NCBI GenBank assembly: GCA_032718475.1
Contig: JAUCBJ010006651.1
Coordinates: 1-50,094, forward strand
Length of the DNA stretch: 50,094 bases
DNA from: Nemertoderma westbladi
Taxonomy: Eukaryota > Xenacoelomorpha > Nemertodermatida > Nemertodermatidae
Reading direction: 5' to 3'
Shown: one piece after another, positions 1 through 10,430 of the stretch
Layout: every line of letters begins with the position of its first letter
How positions within the stretch are numbered: position 1 is the first letter of the stretch
The notes under the pieces: generated by a model
The model's input: the letters and a program-made list of their open reading frames with translations, nothing else
What the model was told of the DNA's origin: nothing
The model's database searches: none
Program-made: the position numbers and the translations under genes

Positions 1-880
1 TTTTCTGTGTGTGACCAGTTCCTACCCATATCTGATAACCACTGGATACACTTTGCTGTAGTACATTTAATCCAATTATTCTAGTTCCATAACTTATTAT
101 TCCCTAATGTATCGTTTGTTTGGCATTATTTTAGTAAGGCAATGTCAGTAAGAATTTCAATCAAAAAGGTAAATCACCAACAGTGACCCACGGGGAGTTG
201 AATGTGACTTATTTCTGTAAACCCCGGCAGATTAAACACCCCAGGATATCTACCATTAGGATTAGATTACATAAATGCACTACATTGAAATTATCTAAAT
301 GCATTGAAAAATTTTAAGGAAAAACTATCGACCTCAGAACGGTGGTGGTGTGGTTGGATCCAGTTCACAGGATTAATACAGGATAGGATTCCTGGAAACC
401 AAATACTTTGGACTGGTTCTCCCTTTATATGGATGGATCTGACAAACAGCCAGATACGTTGTTTAATTAAATTATTACTTAGACCCACCACGCACAAGTT
501 GTAAATTTTGTTTCAACATCTGTTTAAATTCAAGCGACAACAACTAACAAGGTCTCTCACGAGAGGGGGCCTGTAACATGTTCCCGAAATAAGTTGCTGG
601 GATAGAAGTGAGCCGGAATTTAAACAATATCATTAATATCCCATAGCAAATGAATAAAGAATTATTCACTTTTTCACCTATCTATTTCTTTAGTGTTGTT
701 GATACAAAATTCCTATTTACATTTATCACTAAATCTACATGGATGAAAAACAAACAGTCCCGCTCACCAACAGAGTGCCATCGGATCCGATGGGATCCAA
801 CACACTCTGACAGCTTGAAACAAGCACAATGCTAACCTACGGAGATTCAGTACTGTTTGATTCTGTTGGAGAAAATATTT
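1..880. other. No gene seen; AT-rich intergenic DNA
   Basis: This stretch holds only short open frames without recognisable domains, with amino-acid composition expected of chance reading. I see no transposon ends with convincing inverted repeats or target duplications. Two (C/G)-rich palindromic patches (around 340 and 485) face each other weakly (ggtggtgg versus ccaccac) and could be the ends of an old miniature element, but the match is too short to support. Confidence 0.5.
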
Positions 881-1070
881 CCAACAAGTTAAGTCTGTTG
901 GAGCCCATCTGAATCTGTCTGAAATCCGTTTGAAAGTGTTTGAAATTTCTATTGGATGTTGTTGGAAGCTATCTGAAGTTGTTTGAAGTTGTCTGAAGCT
1001 GTTTGAAATTGTCGGAAGCTGTTTGAATTTGTCTGAAGCTGTTTGACGCCATTGGAATTTGTTGGAATTT
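880..1070. repeat. 11-bp degenerate minisatellite (TGTTTGAAGCT-like)
   Basis: A run of roughly 11-bp units alternating forms such as gtttgaagttg and tctgaagctgt fills this stretch. The open frame it creates on the minus strand reads as repeats rich in S, F, Q and T, and is a by-product of the tandem array rather than a gene. Confidence 0.8.
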
Positions 1071-2465
1071 GCCAATGCCTTACAAAAGCGTAGTTCATTA
1101 ACAAAATGTCAATCACTTTAACTCTCAATTGAATTCGAAACAATCGAAACACAGATTTGTTTCATTTAACAATTTTTATTTACATAATTATGTCTTTAAT
1201 TATATTAATTAATTAACTAGCATGCATAAACTAATAATAAATTCCTATAATATAAATTCCGATAAATTAATATAATAACACCAACACGTTTTTAATTCCT
1301 TAATTAGAAATGTAAATAATGCTATAAATATATTAGTTTCTTTGACGTAGGGCATTACATACTGTACTGCACTTAAACAGATATAAACAGAAACACAAAC
1401 AAATTAAGCAAACAGTAAATATAATTACAATGAGTGAAAAAAAGATTCTTGGTAAATTTTATTAGTTGTGTTGAAAGAGCATCGAAATAGAAAAGGTTTG
1501 CACGTAATACTTCTAGCCCAACTATTTTTTCGCGCACCTACCCTTTGAGCAAAATCTATTCATACAATCAAAAGATATTGCTACTTTCGTGTCTGCAAGT
1601 CGTACTCCTAAACTGACTCAATATCCAATATTGGTTTATGTTGTTAGGTGGCTCTGTAGTTACGTAATAAATATTCGAGTACATTAAATTATTTAATATT
1701 GAGTAAGGCAGTTGAGTAAGGAGTTCATAATTTGATTTGCTCATTTTGCAGAAACTATGGAAGCAATATAGTAAAATTACTACAGTTCAGTTTATCTTGT
1801 AATACAGTATCGCTCTATCTTATATTAAAGAATTGAGCAACCAAAAAGTATCAATTTAAGAATAAAATTACGTATTACATGGGAAAACTTATTTTGAATA
1901 TTATCACTACCCTTTTTAGTAATGGGTCGAAAGTCCCCCCTAGCCCTTCACAAGGAAGGGTGGACGTAGGGACGGGGCCCAACGCCAACATATTGTGATA
2001 GTTTGTCACATTGGAGGGGGAGGGGGGGGGGGGGTTGATAAGGGGGCTTTAAGCGTAATTAGCCATTAACATTAATTCCTAGGAAATAAGCTAAAAACCT
2101 TAAAAGCTAGGAAATTAGGAAATATCGCAGGAAATAAGATGAATAATCATAATATACCAGCTGACCAACAAGTATAACAATCTGCCTTGCCTATCTATGT
2201 AGGCTTACTGATGTAGGCAGTTAGGCCTACAGGTGTATGATGACTGTCAATGTGCAATAATCGTAGAGACAGTACAACAGTATCAGATCATGCTGCATTG
2301 CTGCACTGATAATTATATAAAATCGATGCTTAAGAATATTCGTGGGCGACTTCACCTAACAGCCTATGAATTAGCTACCACCCCACAATAAGGACCACTG
2401 GACTATGACTAAACCATCCAGGCGCTTACAGTTTACACTCTTCGATTTTTTGGAACAGCATCATC
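1071..2465. other. No gene seen; AT-rich, one G-rich tract
   Basis: I find no protein-coding signal here. The notable content is a GC-rich island near 1935-2060 ending in an interrupted poly-G run (about 2018-2035) and scattered short palindromes such as TAGGCCTA near 2222. It is probably old repeat DNA. Confidence 0.5.
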
Positions 2466-2700
2466 CTGTCATCTACTGGTACGATTTATCTATTGTGACT
2501 TAGAATTTATCTGGCCGCGGGACAATGTCCCCTAACTGCCCCTAACTAACCGACATTGCAACCAGTGGTGGGAGGGACGACGTTGTCTACGATTTATTCA
2601 TTGCGATTTCAGGTTTAACCGTATAACATCATCTACAACTGCACGATTTATCCACTATGATTTAGAGTTTAACGGGACAACGTTATCTACGATTTAAAAA
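2466..2700. repeat. Degenerate ~60-bp tandem repeat
   Basis: The phrase tacgatttat(c/t)(c/t)a followed by a g/c-a-tt-t-ag block recurs about four times (near 2480, 2588, 2648 and 2687), usually preceded by a catctac or gtctac block and followed by a gggacaac block. The copies are diverged and spacing varies, so this is an old minisatellite. Confidence 0.55.
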
Positions 2701-2750
2701 TAAACATTTCTATTCTATTTCTAATAATAAACATTTAATAATCCATAATC

Positions 2751-2761
2751 TATTATTATTA

Positions 2762-2793
<32 letters not shown>
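2751..2793. repeat. (ATT)n microsatellite
   Basis: An almost uninterrupted TTA/ATT trinucleotide tract with one interruption (atttatt) near 2765. Confidence 0.95.
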
Positions 2794-2848
2794 CCAACAA
2801 TTCACTACAAATTAATAAATTGATGCGATTAATTAAAATAGTTAATCT

Positions 2849-2961
2849 ATAATGTAAATAGGACAATATGATAATGCTCTCCATAGCAGTAGCAGCCCCA
2901 ATAGGTTGGGTTGATATTTTTCGCTATGGAGAGCATTATCATATTGTCCTATTTACATTAT
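2849..2961. repeat. Perfect 39-bp inverted repeat (hairpin), 35-nt loop
   Basis: Bases 2849-2887 are the exact reverse complement of 2923-2961 (arm begins ataatgtaaatagg), separated by a 35-nt GC-richer loop. The perfect stem suggests a very recent event. It could be a miniature foldback element, a hairpin left by template switching, or a small-RNA precursor. I see no clean target duplication beside it. Confidence 0.9.
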
Positions 2962-3275
2962 ATATTTAAACTGCGTCACTCACCCCACAACAATTAACTT
3001 ATTATTAAATGTGTCCATGCTCGCGTACCACCACCGGATCTTCCCTTCCTCCGCTACCTCCCGCATCTACTCCTCCACCCACTTCTTCTACCCCTACTCA
3101 TCTACCACCAGGCCCCCTCCCCTGGCTTTCGACTGGGCCACTCTTGGGGAGTGGGATGTCTTGGCATGGCTGCGGATCTGTAAACAACGACAGCTGCGCC
3201 ACGTCCCCAGGGCCAAGTGAACCAACTTCACTGACCTCCTCGCTGACATCCTCGGGGAGGTAGCCACAGGGCCCA

Positions 3276-3623
3276 ATGATCCCCAGGGTGGCTAATACTA
3301 CTAACTGTTGGCCACCACTGCCTCGCTACACCCAAACGAGGGAGTCGGCGCCACGCTCGGTCGCTCTCTGCCACAATCAACGCGCAAGTAGCCGCCTTCC
3401 GTGCCGACCCCTTCTCAGACTCCAACCCCCCTCAACTAGCGGTTGGCGGCAGACGAAGAAGCGTGGCGATGCAGAGCGACTCGCGGCGGCTGTAGCCAAA
3501 AAGATTGACAACTCCGACGTGAAGGGCGCCATCCGGTTGGCGTCCTCGGTGGACTCACTGGCACCCAACACGATGGAGACACTGGAAGCATTGCGGAAGA
3601 AACATCACGCACGCAGGGCCTGA
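3276..3623 (+). pseudogene. LINE ORF, N-terminal segment upstream of RT
   Basis: The frame ends with a basic, Ala-rich helix-like stretch (AERLAAAVAKKIDN...) followed by residues of the type DVKGAIRLASSVDSLAP and then ETLEALRKKH. Such a helical segment is usual just before the RT domain in this LINE type. The upstream part of the frame is not conserved-looking, and related residues occur in another frame (around 3011-3290), so at least one frameshift lies upstream. It joins the RT segment through a stop and frame change near 3620-3645. Confidence 0.6.
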
Positions 3624-3644
3624 CGACCACCGTCCCAACCCGCG

Positions 3645-4450
3645 GTGATAACCCTCAATGATACGGCCTCGCCTTGCTCCTCTGCCATCACCCGCAGACT
3701 CGTTTTGTCATTCCCAAGCGGAAGTGCCAGAGGACCAGACGGGTTGCGGCCCCAAATACTCAAAGATCTGATCCTGATCTCCCCCACCAATGGAGAGGCC
3801 AAGGCCCGTCTTCTACATCGTCTCGCGGGATTCCTGGATACCACCATCTCTGGAAAAGTTCCCCTCGCCATCCGCCCCACTTTCTATGGTGCGAATCTCT
3901 TCACGTTCACGAAGTCAGAGGGTGGGGTGCGGCCGATCGCCATTGGCAACACTCATTGGCAGGGAAGTACTCCGGCTTCGTTGCCCAGGGACCCTGCACC
4001 TCCTCCTATGGCACTGTGCAGCTCGGGATTGGCACAAAACTCAGTGCCAAAGCGGCGGCCCAAGCAGCAAGGGCACTCTCCTCCTCCCCAAACGCACCCG
4101 GTAGTGTGTTGCTGAAACTCGACTTCAGCAACGCCTTTAACTCCATCCGGTGGGATTCCATGCTCGAGTCAGTAAACCAGCATTACCCCAGCATGTAGAA
4201 CGCCATGCTGATGGCGTACGGAGCGCCTAGCTTTCTCCTCCATGGGGACGATACTCTCCTCTCTGAGGAAGGAGTTAAGCAAGGCGATACGGATGGACCT
4301 CAGCTTTTCGGCAATACGGTGAATTCGTTCATCCAGTCGCTGCAGTCGAGGTTTAACGTCTGGTACCTGTACGACGGGAATCTCTCTGACCACTACCGGG
4401 TGGTGTTGGACAACCTCAGGTCTGTCATCCTCGAGGAAGATCGTTGCTGA
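3645..4450 (+). pseudogene. LINE reverse transcriptase domain, frameshifted and with a mutated catalytic site
   Basis: The first part (frame of 3645) carries the early RT motifs GPDGLRPQILKDLI and FTKSEGGVRPIAIGNT. After a frameshift near 3950-4000 the frame of 3674 continues with the palm motif KLDFSNAFNSIRWDSML. A stop (4196-4198) follows, then the same frame resumes at 4205 with GVKQGDTDGPQLF and the active-site box WYLYDGN. In active relatives this box carries two adjacent aspartates (LDDG); here the first is Tyr, so catalysis would be lost even apart from the stops. It reads through to 4449 before a stop. Confidence 0.85.
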
Positions 4451-4598
4451 GCAGCTCGCACCTTCCGCCTTCCTGGCTTCCGCGGCTGCCTGCTCTGGTC
4501 TCTCCTACTCCCTCTTTGAGTCTCCAGTGGACGCCCCTTCCCCCTGCTACAACTGTGCCCTCGCTGGGTGGTCGACGACTATCCACAACTATCTGCTA

Positions 4599-4745
4599 CG
4601 CCACTACCACCATCTGCGACGCCACCGCCACCGTCTGTGATGCCACCGCCACCACCCACGATGCCACCGCCACCATCCGCGATGCCACTGCCACCATCCG
4701 CGATGCCACCACCACCGTCCTCGATGCCACCACCACCTACTCGCG
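4599..4745 (+). repeat. 21-bp minisatellite inside the LINE
   Basis: About seven copies of a 21-bp unit of the form gatgccaccgccaccatccg. Read in one frame it gives a Pro-rich repeat, in another an Ala-Thr repeat. It interrupts the LINE coding sequence between the RT and the finger region, so it probably expanded after the element had died. Confidence 0.9.
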
Positions 4746-4754
4746 GCCACCAAA

Positions 4755-4949
4755 CAGTGGGCCTACCATTCCTGGCCCCTGTCCACAACGCCAGGCACAC
4801 TACCACCATCTGGGGTGGCAAGGTTGAACTCCCTGCACCACCCTGCCGCAGGCTGCTGGCGTGATGCCATCCCCATCAGCTCTCTGGGACTGAAGCTGAC
4901 GGACTCGCAGTTCCGGATCTCGGCCGGCAATCGTCTTTGGTGCAGGCTG
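4755..4949 (+). pseudogene. LINE linker region before the zinc finger
   Basis: The frame reads HHPAAGCWRDAIPISSLGLK and then LTDSQFRISAGNRLWCRL, matching the conserved linker (small residues, then WL.A.PI...GL.L....R...G.RLG) that precedes the Cys/His finger in this LINE type, as I recall it. It ends at the solo LTR: the codon row is broken exactly at the ACCGA target duplication and resumes after the second copy. Confidence 0.7.
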
Positions 4950-4954
4950 ACCGA

Positions 4955-5615
4955 TGTGACGGGATCATTGATCCCAACCGGGTTAGAAATGTACGCATCA
5001 CCGTTCTGCTGGGGGATTGTGCTAGTAGCTTTGGCCGAGGCCGTTGGGGAAAAACAGTACGAGTTTCTGTTGTCTCTCGATATTGATTAATATGGACGAT
5101 AATAGCAAGCCAGTAGATAATAAGCAGAAAATACAAGTTAATTGTTACCGGTATGGCGGTGGCGGTCATTAACTATGACCGGTCTGCACTGACTGAACTG
5201 AATAAAACAACTGACCGGTAAACCATTAATGTAAGATAATATATGATTAATCACACATTGAATATTGGTTTACCTCCTACTCTACTTTGTCCCTCTACCC
5301 AATGGATGCTTTCCTGTTCCTTACCACGTGCTTCCCTCCCCACTATTGGCTAATATACTAATTGTCACTTTGGCACTCCCTACGAGTGTTTCCCCTCCGC
5401 TGCTAGCCTCTACTAGCTGTATTCCCTCCGAGGTGGTTTGACCTCTCACCTTTCTCTGTGGCTTTGGGGCTTGTGTCACCCCCCCCCCCCCCCCCCCCCC
5501 CAATGTTGGTTATGAAACGAGATTAATATTGGTAATCTCGTCTCCCCAACATTTTGCTAAATGCCACTGGTCCCATTTTCTGGTGGGTAATGAAGTGGAA
5601 TTGAATCCGCTTACA
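4955..5615 (-). mobile_element. Solo LTR (family LTR-A), inserted in the LINE
   Basis: On the minus strand the LTR starts TGTAAGCGGATTC at 5615 and ends CCCGTCACA at 4955. It is flanked by the 5-bp target duplication ACCGA (4950-4954 and 5616-5620). Removing it rejoins the LINE reading frame. The same LTR, same length (661 bp), lies in plus orientation at 26857-27517. A poly-C tract (5479-5501) sits inside it, as a poly-G tract does in the other copy. A lone LTR with intact duplication is the expected product of LTR-LTR recombination. Confidence 0.92.
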
Positions 5616-6190
5616 ACCGAGCCCCACGGCTGTGCCTGGTGTGGCAAGGATGTCGGATGGCCTCCATGGTCTTTCCTGCTCAAGGATCTTCGGCAGACTT
5701 CCGCGCCACTCAATGTTGAATGACACTGTGCGCCGGTCGCTCATGAGCTGTGGCGCCCCTGCTACGCTTGAGCCACTAGGCTTGTGTAGAGGGGACGGGA
5801 AACGAGTAGATGGCATCACCCTGGTCCCATGGAGCCGTGGGCAGTTCCTCACGTAGGACGCGACGGTAGCGGACCCTCTGGCGCCCAGCAACCTAGCCCA
5901 GATGCTATCTGCCGGAGGCCGCACTACAGAGGACGCGGAAACTCTAAAGATCCACAAGTACCAGGAATTCATGGACCGGGGCTACCTCTTCCACCCGGTA
6001 GCCTACGAGACCTTGGGCTGCCCCGGCCCTGAAACATCCAAGTTCCTGAAGGAGATCGGGGCAAGACTCCACTCTGTTACCCAGGAGCCCCGATCTCACC
6101 GCTTCCTCCTGCAAAGGCTGGCAATCACCATCCTGGTCAGCAATGCAGCCTCCATTATGGGGAATGTATACACTATACCCACCCAACGGA
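5616..6190 (+). pseudogene. LINE C-terminus: Cys/His finger and endonuclease-like domain
   Basis: After the solo LTR the LINE resumes with TEPHGCAWCGKDV, the start of a C-x2-C finger, and switches frame to HGLSC near 5650. One frame from 5632 then carries DGKRVDGITLVPWSRGQ, a stop at 5854-5856, DATVADPLAPSN, and the C-terminal block ETLGCPGPETSKFLKEIGA to RFLLQRLAI. The KRxDG...WD.T..D pattern resembles a PD-(D/E)xK restriction-like endonuclease; here the expected Pro-Asp is Val-Asp and a tryptophan codon appears to have become the stop. Function is lost. Confidence 0.75.
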
Positions 6191-6206
6191 ACAGACTAAC
6201 ATACAA

Positions 6207-6229
6207 CCCCCCCCCCCCCCCCCCCCCCC
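6207..6229. repeat. Poly-C tract (23 bases)
   Basis: Uninterrupted cytosine run directly after the LINE C-terminus. Similar runs occur throughout the window. Confidence 0.95.
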
Positions 6230-6693
6230 TTGATAAAAAATTGACTTGATAAAAAAATCAAGTAGTCGGTGGCTAGTCGGGTAGTCCCATTACACCAGCC
6301 ACTGTTGACAATTGCGACAACAAAAGCACTGTACGTAAATACAACAAGGAAGTGGAGTACCGGATAGATATCATAAGCATGTAAAGCAGATAGCATACCG
6401 TTCTTAACCCACACAGCACTCGTATCCTGTACACAGTAAGTCTTACTGTGTTAAGTGTTAATGCACATATAAAGCATACCACACCACACCACAAGATTTC
6501 CACACCACAATATTTAACCTACGTGCTACGACTCAGTACAGTAGCATACAGTACTTACCTACATTATGAACCAATATCTACTGTATATGCACAGAACTGG
6601 TACAAGTACCAAGTACAAGTACTGGTACAAGTACCGGTTACTGAACAGGTAACCCCAGTGTAGTTTACTACATGTGGTACTACTGTACTAAAA

Positions 6694-7664
6694 GGATAGG
6701 TCTAATTATAATTAAGGACAATACAGTTGTATTGAGGACAACAGTCAAAAAGACCTACCAACAGTCAGAAAAACTCACCAACAGTCAGAAAACAGTACGA
6801 GATAGTCTACCAATAGTCAAGGGCTTCAAAAAATTCAGATTATCTAAATAGGATTGCTTAAATTCGAAATAATCAAAATAATATCAGCTGAAAGCCGTAA
6901 CTAAGGAAATTATGTCATTCTGTACTGTACCGTACAGCAGTAGGCCTACCGAACCTATACGGTTGTTATCACAGTAGGCTATTATTACCGGTATGGAATC
7001 CTGGAACGGCGAGGACGACGTTGGTCTAGTTTAGTTTGTGGTACTGACACAAGTCAAAGCACTGAGGATTAAATTGCGACAGACTGTTATTTGGTGTTGA
7101 TGTGACAGACGACTGTTAATATATGGCCGTAACTACAGTAGTACCGGTGGTGGCCATCGGTACTGGTAGGGTAGAAGAAAAAATAGGATCTGTCAACTTG
7201 GATAATATATGGAAATGTATCCCACAGAAATGTATTCGATCCCCAAGTACTTTAGGCCTACCCAAAAAGTACTCTTTAATCCTCAGTGTGTTGACTTGTG
7301 TCGGTACAACAAAGACGCAGAATAAACTAGATCGACAACATCGTCCTTGCCGTTCCCGGATTCCATACCAGTAATAATAGCCTACTGTGTTAACAACTGT
7401 ATCGGTTCGGTAGGCCTACTGCTGTATGGTACAGTATAGAATGACGTAATTTCCATAGTTAGGGATATCAGCTGATATGATTTTGATTATTTCGAATTTA
7501 ATGAACCCCATTTAGATAATCTGAATTTTTTGAAGCCCTTGACTGAAGGTAGTTTCCATGACTGATGACTGTTTTCTGACTGTTGGTGAGTTTTTCTGAC
7601 TATTGGTAGGTCTTTTTGACTGTTGTCCTCAATACAACAGTATTGTCCTTAATTAGACCTATCC
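6694..7664. mobile_element. Foldback DNA element 1 (GGATAG termini, 9-bp target duplication)
   Basis: Arms 6694-7073 and 7274-7664 are inverted repeats of about 380-390 bp. Both ends begin GGATAGGTCTAATTA. The flanks are gtactaaaa (6685-6693) and gtactagaa (7665-7673), a 9-bp duplication with one mismatch. Each arm has sub-repeats of about 20 bp around the phrase ccaacagtcagaaa. The ~200-bp loop codes for nothing recognisable. The same terminal hexamer and duplication length occur in element 2 at 37959-39069. A 9-bp duplication with sub-repeated long arms fits Foldback/Mutator-like non-autonomous elements. Confidence 0.88.
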
Positions 7665-7673
7665 GTACTAGAA

Positions 7674-8851
7674 GACAGTAGAACTATGCACTAGGTCTAT
7701 GTACAGTACAACTGCTATATCTTGATGATTACTGTAATGTATTACATTATTTCCTAGGACATAACAAAACATGCGGAATTAACATTAATGGATAGGATTT
7801 AAGTTTATTTCCTTGATTACCCTTAATGACTGCAACATACTAATATAATGGCGCGTATACTACAGTACATGAAGTGAATTGAGTTATTATCTCAATATCT
7901 GAGTCCATACAGAGCCTGAACTGGTTTCACATTAGTGTTCGGCGGCGCAGGTTCAAATCCGACTAAAGGCTGTACAAATTTGGCGCTGTTTTGTCTCTAA
8001 CTTAATTGCAACACAATTAGACAGAAATTAGTGTTTATGCAAACCCAGTGGTACGATGATAGCTGGGGTAGTAGTATAGTGAGGGTTTGATATGTAGACA
8101 CTAGGGGTTATGACGCCAAAAATCAAATTAATTCAATTATTTTTCCTATGTAACATTATTTTTTTAAAGAGGATATTGTATGGATGTATGTCGATGTATG
8201 TAGAAGTACGTTTGAAGAATCTTAACTGCAATAAATTAAGATGATTTTTGTCCCTTATGCAGTGCACTTGAAAAGAGAAACTGAAAGCCAAAACTTGTCA
8301 AAATCATATTCTTCAAAGACAATAAATGTCAACCATCACATAAAGAAAAAAGTATCGAAATCACATATTTAATTCACCTAGATTCTATTATTCTGCCCGA
8401 GTAGGGTGAGTTTTGCACGAATTGGCAGGTTCATAGCTTCAATAACTTCAATCCAGCCCGCCCAGGAACCAGCAGTGTTTCCCACCCCACTCCCTTGCTA
8501 ATAGATGGGTGGTAGAGGTTGAATGAATGATAGCTGATGTAATGAGATTCGATGTCCGGTCCGTCCCACTAATTCCCCTCTAACTCATGAATAATAATAG
8601 TTACAATGATGGTATATAGCTCAAACGACTCGTATTGAATGCGCGCATCTACTAATACCAAAATAGAATTTGATACTGTATGTACGACCAAGAATAACAT
8701 AAATATAAACATTATAAACAAAACAAAATATTATTAACATAAATTAATACGATAAAAAACAATTTCCATTAAAAATGCGGTTTTTAAAGTGCTCTAAAAA
8801 AATTTTTGTTGAGCGAAATCGAAAACGGTTTCGAAATTTGGAATCAGAGCA
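7674..8851. other. No gene seen
   Basis: AT-rich DNA without coding signal. Around 7929-7985 the phrase ggttcaaatcc resembles an RNA polymerase III B box, but no A box or cloverleaf fits upstream, so at most it is a tRNA-derived repeat fragment. The phrase aaagacaataaatgtcaacc (8315-8334) recurs near 14165, showing a dispersed repeat. Confidence 0.5.
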
Positions 8852-8855
8852 TTAA

Positions 8856-10426
8856 CCCTATTAAACCCGGGGGGGGGGTTCAATATGACCAACCCCCTCC
8901 CCCCCGTGGTTTTTTTATTATAATTCTGAAACAAACGCAGTTGGGAATCAGAAATTTTATGACTTTTCCTAAAAATCTATTGTCTTCCTAGTAGTGAAAA
9001 CCGTTTTCAAAAATATTGGGTACTTTTCGAGTTATAGCACCATTTTTTAACCCTACTTTTGGCACTTTTTTTTGAGACGTTTTTTGAAAATTACATTTCA
9101 TTAAATATGAATTGTAAATCTCTATTTTTGATTTACACCGGTTTTTTGGTGTTAGAAATTGGATGGAATTCATATAAATTGATTTAGAAATTTCAAACTT
9201 GTTTTTTTCGGTGGGTGCCAAATTTTGGTGCCAGCACCAAATTTTGAATTATGTCAATTTTGTAAATTGATTGTTTGAAACTTGTTTTTTACGTAATTGG
9301 GGTTTTTTGGGGTTCTGGATTCGATGAAATATATACGAGTTGCACCAAGCGTATCAAACTTGTATTTTTCGGTGCTGTGTGCAAATTTTGGTGCTAGCAC
9401 GAAATTTTGAAAATTCATTCAATAGATAAAATTGCTTGTGACAGTTTATTTCTTGCGTTTTAGAGGTTTATGGCTGTTCTGAATTCAATGGAATATATAA
9501 TTATCGAACTAGACATCTCAAACTTGTATTTTTCGGATGTGGGTGCAAAATGTGGTGCTAGCACACATTTTGAAAACCATCAAATATATCAATTGATTGT
9601 GTCACCTTGTTTCTTGCGTTATACGGGTTTGTGATGGTTCTGAATTCAATGGAATCAGTAAAAATATCATAAGAGTTCTCAAACTTGTATTTTTCGCCGG
9701 TGGGTGAAAATTGTTGTGCCAGCACCAAATTTTGGAAAATATGCAAATTAATAAGTAGATAGTATCACCTTGTTTCTTGCGTTATACGGGTTTATGAGGG
9801 TCCTGAATCCGATGGAATCAATAAAAACAGCACTGGACATCGTAAACTTGTACTTTTTGGTGATGGGTACGAAATTTGGTGCTAGCACCAAAATTTGCCA
9901 AATTACGCCGAAAAATACAAGTAGCAATGATCTGGCATATTAGAAATGTATTCCATTAGAATCAGCGCCCTCGAAAACCTGAAAATGTGAATTTATAGCA
10001 TTGTATAAGGAATTAAAAATTTTGTGTTCTAACTGAAAAGTGCTGGTTACTTGTTTTTTTCATTTTTTTTCCTACGCAGAGAGGACTAAACAGCCATTTA
10101 TAGTAATCATATCATTTTTTAATATTTTGCAATGTATTTTGCACCCCAGAAAACCTGTATTGAAAAATAATTAGCCGAAAATGTAACTTTCAAATTTTGT
10201 GAAAATTGCGCACTACTTGTAATTTTGGTGCTGCAATATAACCACCCCAGTACATTTTTTCGAAAATTTTTTTTTCGGTCGGATCCAGACAAGTGATACC
10301 TACGCACAAACAAAAAGTCAGCCGTTTTCGTAAATATTTGTAGATTTTAGAGGGGGGGGTCAATATGACCCCCCCCCCCCCCCCCCCGGTATTTGTACAA
10401 CATTTTATAGCCCGGTACTAATAGGG
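8856..10426. mobile_element. piggyBac-like non-autonomous element (TTAA target)
   Basis: The element starts CCCTATTA at 8856 and ends TAATAGGG at 10426, each abutting TTAA (8852-8855 and 10427-10430). TTAA duplication and CCC(T)-type termini are hallmarks of piggyBac-family elements; Kolobok also uses TTAA. Just inside both ends lie a poly-G and a poly-C tract bordering the phrase caatatgacc, extending the inverted similarity. The 1571-bp interior has no transposase frame; it consists of a five-unit tandem repeat (9130-9920) and flanking AT-rich sequence. Confidence 0.82.
9130..9920. repeat. ~165-bp tandem repeat with a central dyad (TTGGTGCTAGCACCAA)
   Basis: Five diverged units. Each has the anchor tcaaacttgtatttttcgg followed by the dyad ttggtgctagcaccaa or a variant (9225-9240, 9388-9402, 9552, about 9713 and 9876-9890), then in the central units cttgtttcttgcgtt and a gttctgaattcaatggaat block. 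The spacing of the dyads is regular, about 163-165 bp. The dyad is kept better than most of each unit. Confidence 0.9.
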
Positions 10427-10430
10427 TTAA

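Larger units (their letters stand above)
3011..6190 (+). mobile_element. Decayed non-LTR retrotransposon (LINE, probably restriction-like-endonuclease type)
   Basis: Pieces of one reverse-transcriptase polyprotein lie in order on the plus strand in three frames: an N-terminal segment (3276-3623), the RT domain (3645-4450), a thumb/linker region (to about 4570 and 4755-4949), a Cys/His finger (from 5616) and an endonuclease-like C-terminus (5632-6180). Order RT, then CCHC finger, then PD-(D/E)xK-like domain is the layout of R2-group LINEs; that assignment is inferred from layout. Stops and frameshifts are many, a 21-bp minisatellite has grown inside it, and a solo LTR interrupts it at 4955-5615. 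It is dead. A poly-C tract (6207-6229) lies just past the last recognisable coding. Confidence 0.8.

Noticed and set aside
764-1152. Minus-strand Gln/Ser/Phe-rich frames
   Set aside because: Produced by the 11-bp minisatellite.
3009-3263. Pro/Ser-rich ORF at the LINE start
   Set aside because: It overlaps another frame with LINE-like residues (LADILGEV) and has no start or domain of its own; treated as part of the decayed LINE.
7929-7985. Possible tRNA gene
   Set aside because: Only a B-box-like ggttcaaatcc is present; there is no A box at tRNA spacing and no cloverleaf.
8856-10426. CRISPR-like array
   Set aside because: Units are ~165 bp, diverged throughout and in a eukaryotic transposon; there are no short identical repeats with unique spacers.
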